Assembly: GCA_024228935.1 (NCBI GenBank)
Contig: JAAESX010000080.1
Coordinates: forward strand, 62,001-126,000
Origin: Pseudomonadota bacterium
Lineage (GTDB): Bacteria; Myxococcota_A; UBA796; CAJQPC01
Direction: 5' to 3'
Length of the DNA: 64,000 bases
The first letter of the stretch is position 1, and the number at the start of each line of letters is the position of its first letter. Shown piece by piece: positions 61,901-64,000 of this stretch. Position numbers and translations under genes: made by a program. The notes under the pieces are model-generated. The model was not told where the DNA came from, ran no database searches, and was given only the letters and a program-made list of their open reading frames with translations.

Positions 61901-62118
61901 TCGTACAGCTTGACCACGTTCGGGTGGTCGAGCCGCGCGACCGCTCGCACCTCGGTCCGGAAGGTCGCGACGGCCTTGGCGGCGGCGGCGCCGTCGTGCG
62001 TCTGCACCTTGACCGCCACCTCGAGTCCGCTCGCGTGGGTGCCCCGGTACACCTCGGCGGCCGCCCCTCGTCCGAGCGGGGCGGTCAGCCGAAACGGCCC
62101 GATGGATGAGCTGGACAT
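58987..62118 (-). CDS. Ser/Thr kinase-AAA-TPR regulator 2
   Basis: A 1043-residue cytoplasmic protein, sister of 49993-53424. Kinase (about 8-265): GRGAAAEVYRGT, AVKV, LVHRDVKPGN, LSDFGLAL, YMAPEQL. ATPase from about 310: VVLSGPAGVGKSR and TVTWLDDVQWG. TPR-like repeats to the end (AYNSLGEVARMRGDLARAEM). The glycine loop reads GRGAAAEV instead of GRGGMGEV, which may lower activity but keeps the fold. The ATG at 62118 is divergent from the SDR gene; the gap of 50 bases should hold both promoters. Confidence 0.92.
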   Translation of the reverse strand: MSSSSIGPFRLTAPLGRGAAAEVYRGTHASGLEVAVKVQTHDGAAAAKAVATFRTEVRAVARLDHPNVVKLYELGGVTAREASDFSGRFEPGAPWLAMELCEAEHLGAYKGTMPWPRLRSVLLQLLDALGHAHANGLVHRDVKPGNVLLSGDRVVLSDFGLALPVLEHGTELPSAGTPAYMAPEQLRGEWRRFSGQTDLYAVGSLAWTMLTGEPPFGRKMAPAVQGHLNRPLPRLVADAPQGVEKWLRFLMAKDPDDRPASAAHAAAALLDLTPSAFVPFPTSFDRTEPVARKPLPGLGLYALRPPPLVGRLPQREKLWHALGEAIEGKPQVVVLSGPAGVGKSRLAAWLCTRAHELAGVRSGRAVHGPQPSPRSGLTGLVRRQLRAEGLSGEDLHAQTRIFGLADWLEGKSSLAPMARHALVREALDELTVTWLDDVQWGEEALQYALAHLADEQQGLLLLTVQDEGLRDRPRAQALLAELAAAGAQTLPIEPLADAESQELVSGLLGLEPSLAQQVHERAGGIPLFAVELVGEWVQDGALVEGPDGLALRHGAELPADLAGLWRTAVRRLLVGRTTDDGLALEVAAALGTSVEDDEWLDACTHRGLAPSPDLREALVERGLAIEDATGWSFAHGLLRDAILESATDVSAHNAAAAAMLGERIGAGVDERYALHLLAAGMHEEALRPLVLAAQEARARGDTEAASRLLDLHVVALDNAEIPPTDPRRGDTWAKRASLTVGMGDVERAQRVCQDLLTLARHHGWRRHEAVALRELSGVYAKYGRHDEAVATMEEGLDVALELADEALAARAWWQLGLTLDQRGDRQRAVEMLARAVQFAAEGDDPACEAGAHLALANVQSQLGNLDVAEHHARQALGIHAQIEIVHGQAGAYNSLGEVARMRGDLARAEMRYRQARRWFLRARSPDLHVAELNLASTLTDQGDPVAALQMFDAALAGLRRSGWTYLIGGAEIFRLPAVAMLGDWDELSRGLQRAESELGRTGFAHEDCRTSARRARELTEAAGQIDLAVRCQALEDFQTEALK

Positions 62119-62168
62119 GGGGCGCGCCGGGTTAGCGGTCCGTCCGCGTCGCGCGGCGAGGAGGAGGC

Positions 62169-62948
62169 ATGGGCTATCACGCCATCATCACCGGGGCGTC
62201 GGCTGGAATCGGCGCTGCGCTCGCGCACGAGCTGAGCCGACACGGCTACAGCGTCGGGCTCATCGCTCGACGGGCGGACAAGCTCGACGAGGTCGCGGCG
62301 AGCGTCCGAGCCTCGGGTGGACAGGCCGCGGTCGCGACGGCCGATGTGACCGACCGGGAGGGGCTGGCGGCCGCCATCGCCTCGCTCGAGGCCGAGCAGG
62401 GTCCATGCGAGGTCCTGGTCTGCAACGCTGGCGTCATCGGGCTGCAGTACGCGGACACGTTCAACGCTGAAGACGTCGTGCACATCATGAACGTCAACTT
62501 CAACGGGTGCGTCTACGGGGTCGAGGCGGTGCTCCCCGGCATGCTCGCTCGTGGCCGGGGCCAGCTGGTCGCCATCAGCAGCGTCGCCGGAATGCGTGGG
62601 CTGCCGACCTGGAGCGCGTACTCGGCCAGCAAGTCGGCGGTGTCGACGTTCTGGGAGTCGCTGCGCGTCGAGTTGAAGCCCCGCGGCATCCAGTGCACCA
62701 CGGTCCAGCCCGGCTTCATCGACACGGATCTCGTCAAGGGGAACAAGAACCCCATGCCGTTCCTGCTGTCGCCCGAGGAACTGTCTCGCCGGGTGGCTGG
62801 GGCCATCCAGCGCCGCGACGGCGAGTTCACCGTCCCGTGGCAGATGGAGGGCCTGATGTGGCTCACCCGTCGCCTGCCGAACTGGCTCTACGACCGGGTC
62901 ATGTACTCGAACGTTCCGAAGAGCAGGCGCGGGCCGCGCAAGGAGTAG
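62169..62948 (+). CDS. Short-chain dehydrogenase/reductase
   Basis: A 259-residue NAD(P)-dependent oxidoreductase with GAGGAGG before the ATG at 62169. It has the Rossmann motif TGASAGIG, a nearby R-R pair (IARRADKLD) that suggests NADPH, D-V-T in the A-site, V-C-N-A-G, catalytic Ser in ISSVAG and Y-S-A-S-K. The C-terminus has a hydrophobic patch with W/L (MEGLMWLTRRLPNWLYDRV) like membrane-associated DltE or DHRS7-type SDRs. Substrate is unknown. It is convergent with the receiver gene. Confidence 0.92.
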   Translation: MGYHAIITGASAGIGAALAHELSRHGYSVGLIARRADKLDEVAASVRASGGQAAVATADVTDREGLAAAIASLEAEQGPCEVLVCNAGVIGLQYADTFNAEDVVHIMNVNFNGCVYGVEAVLPGMLARGRGQLVAISSVAGMRGLPTWSAYSASKSAVSTFWESLRVELKPRGIQCTTVQPGFIDTDLVKGNKNPMPFLLSPEELSRRVAGAIQRRDGEFTVPWQMEGLMWLTRRLPNWLYDRVMYSNVPKSRRGPRKE

Positions 62949-63660
62949 AGCGGGCGCTACTCGACCGGAGTCGCCGAGTCGCCCTCGCCCCACGCGCCTG
63001 GATGCAGCGCAGCGCCGTCGCCGGGTGGTTGCGCGTGAACGGCTTGACGAGGATCGGCGTCGACTTCCGCGCGGCGACCTGTCCGGGCTCGGCCGTCATC
63101 AGGCAGACCCGCAGGGCCAGATCGGGGTCACTCACGCGCAGCTCGTCCAGCAGCTGGGTACCGGGAGCGCCCGGCATCATCACGTCGAGCAGGATGCCGT
63201 CGAAGCGGTTCTCGGCGATGGAGGCTCGGGCTTCGGTGACCGAGGCGGCGTGGGTGATCTGGTGGCCGCGCAGCACCCGGGCGAGCGAGTGCAGCAGGAT
63301 GGGCTCGTCGTCCACGATGAGCAGGTCCAGCGGCTGGGCGGCGTCCGCGGGCTCGCGCGTCGACTCGATGGCGTGCAGGACGTTCGCCGCTTGCCGCTGG
63401 GACCAGGCCCCGATGTCGCCCATGCTCGAGGGCAGCTCGCTGTGGAACTCGACGTTCCCCCTGTCGCTCGCGACGCACGCCTTGACCCCGTCCTCGACGA
63501 AGCGGAGCTCGGCCAGGAGACGCTCGGCGTGGAGCTGGAGGACGCCTTCGTTGCTCTGGACCGTGGCTCCCAGAGGCTCGGCGCCCATGCGGAGGTAGGA
63601 GCGCAGCACAAGCGGAGCGATGGTCCGGATGCGGTCTGCGCTGTCCCCCGTCTCGTGCAT
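62899..63660 (-). CDS. Response regulator with unknown N-terminal domain
   Basis: A 253-residue protein. Residues 1-105 form an unknown helical domain (MGAEPLGATVQSNEGVLQLH, ERLLAELRFVEDGVKACVAS), resembling the dimerisation-like part of histidine kinases without His. A receiver follows: LLIVDDEPILLHSL, acceptor Asp in GILLDVMMPGAPG, LMTAEP and Lys in VKPF. The end in this frame (ATALRCIQARGARATRR, Ser-rich) overlaps the SDR end. In a +2 frame it would run PGDGAALHPGAWGEGDSATP and stop near 62958, without overlap, so a missing base near 63025-63030 is possible. ATG at 63660; a GTG three bases upstream is an alternative. Confidence 0.8.
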   Translation of the reverse strand: MHETGDSADRIRTIAPLVLRSYLRMGAEPLGATVQSNEGVLQLHAERLLAELRFVEDGVKACVASDRGNVEFHSELPSSMGDIGAWSQRQAANVLHAIESTREPADAAQPLDLLIVDDEPILLHSLARVLRGHQITHAASVTEARASIAENRFDGILLDVMMPGAPGTQLLDELRVSDPDLALRVCLMTAEPGQVAARKSTPILVKPFTRNHPATALRCIQARGARATRRLRSSSARSTPCAARACSSERSST

Positions 63661-63692
63661 CACGTCCAGGGTAATCGGTGACGGATCCGCCG

Positions 63693-64000
63693 TCAGCGCC
63701 GAACCGGGCTCGCAAGAGTGTCGTCGCCCCAGGGCGGGCGCAGGCCCTGCATCTCCGGCTCCAGATCGACGCCCAGGCCGTCGGCCATCCGGTTGATGAA
63801 GTTGAAGTAGCTGCAGGCCGACGCGGCGTTCAGGATCTGCTCGTCGGTCAGTCCCGCGGCGCGCAGGGGCTCCAGGTCGGTCTCCCGGACCGCGCCCGGT
63901 GTGCGGGTCAGCTTGTCGGCGTAGGTGGCCAGCGCCGACTCGACCTCGTCCAGTCCGGCCGTCCGCCAGTCACGGATGACCGCATCGACCTGGTCGGTCG
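63693..64000 (-). CDS. AhpD-like peroxidase-related protein (partial)
   Basis: The minus strand is open from the right edge to TGA at 63693 (102 codons). It reads ALATYADKLTRTPGAVRE, LRAAGLTDEQILNAASACSY, FNFINRMADGLGVDLEP. This is the C-terminal half of the alkylhydroperoxidase/carboxymuconolactone decarboxylase peroxidase-related family. The catalytic C-x-x-C lies upstream, outside the window. Role is uncertain (oxidative stress or lactone). Its start is missing. Confidence 0.8.
   Translation of the reverse strand, partial: TDQVDAVIRDWRTAGLDEVESALATYADKLTRTPGAVRETDLEPLRAAGLTDEQILNAASACSYFNFINRMADGLGVDLEPEMQGLRPPWGDDTLASPVRR

Noticed and set aside
1..64000. tRNA, rRNA and insertion sequences
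   Set aside because: I looked for tRNA-like arms, rRNA landmarks and transposase motifs with flanking inverted repeats and saw none.

Overview
The window is a very GC-rich, almost fully coding stretch from a Gram-negative bacterium with a complex lifestyle. Lipoproteins with lipoboxes, a TonB-dependent outer-membrane receptor and a predicted outer-membrane or periplasmic protein show a diderm envelope. The gene mix suggests a Myxococcota-like (former deltaproteobacterial) organism: Ser/Thr kinase-AAA-TPR proteins, a hybrid Ser/Thr-His kinase, several caspase-fold proteins, MopE-type Asp/Cys-rich lipoproteins, PilZ and DUF4388-like proteins. That placement is an inference from content, not a proof. 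Most neighbouring genes overlap by 1-4 bases (ATGA, GTGA or TGATG), so much of the window is built of long translationally coupled operons.

Layout. 1-2551: start of a xanthine-dehydrogenase-type molybdopterin subunit (minus, cut by the left edge), divergent from an alpha-glucan phosphorylase. 24216 down to 2473: an unbroken minus-strand run of thirteen genes. It holds three secreted lipoproteins, a coiled-coil protein, an unknown, two paralogous DUF4388/J-like/TPR proteins around a CheY-like receiver, a 1785-residue hybrid kinase, an Hsp90-type GHKL ATPase, a 1790-residue protein with a degenerate GHKL-like start, a secreted barrel-like protein and a tiny lipoprotein. 24271-25895: a SRPBCC-like gene overlapping selD; selD carries an in-frame UGA in C-G-UGA-G-A-K and is therefore a selenoprotein. 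25934-37415: a caspase locus with three caspase-fold proteins, two of them fused to WD40-type propellers, enclosing two tandem paralogous lipoproteins. 45002 down to 37426: Ser/Thr kinase with PEGA domain, TPR-fused TonB receptor, two lipoproteins, double-PilZ protein, SlyX and a lipoprotein alpha/beta hydrolase. 45146-45952: sterol-desaturase/fatty-acid-hydroxylase family protein. 45983-46214: an array of 28-bp hairpin repeats between convergent genes. 46236-53424: a frameshifted DUF3089 hydrolase, a flippase-like membrane protein, a large membrane protein and a kinase-AAA-TPR regulator. 53500-55082: membrane protein and M23 peptidase. 55079-62118: rsgA, a MopE-like lipoprotein with a frameshift, a third DUF4388/J-like paralog, an RlmL-type methyltransferase and a second kinase-AAA-TPR regulator. 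62169-64000: SDR, a receiver protein and the end of an AhpD-like protein (cut by the right edge).

How they may work together. The long minus-strand run looks like one signalling and quality-control module: sensing kinases, a receiver and scaffold-like paralogs feed a pair of GHKL proteins, with secreted products at both ends. The caspase locus looks like a second module of secreted protease-like propeller proteins with small lipoprotein partners. Both readings are inferences from operon structure. The two modules are the best candidates for undescribed systems here.
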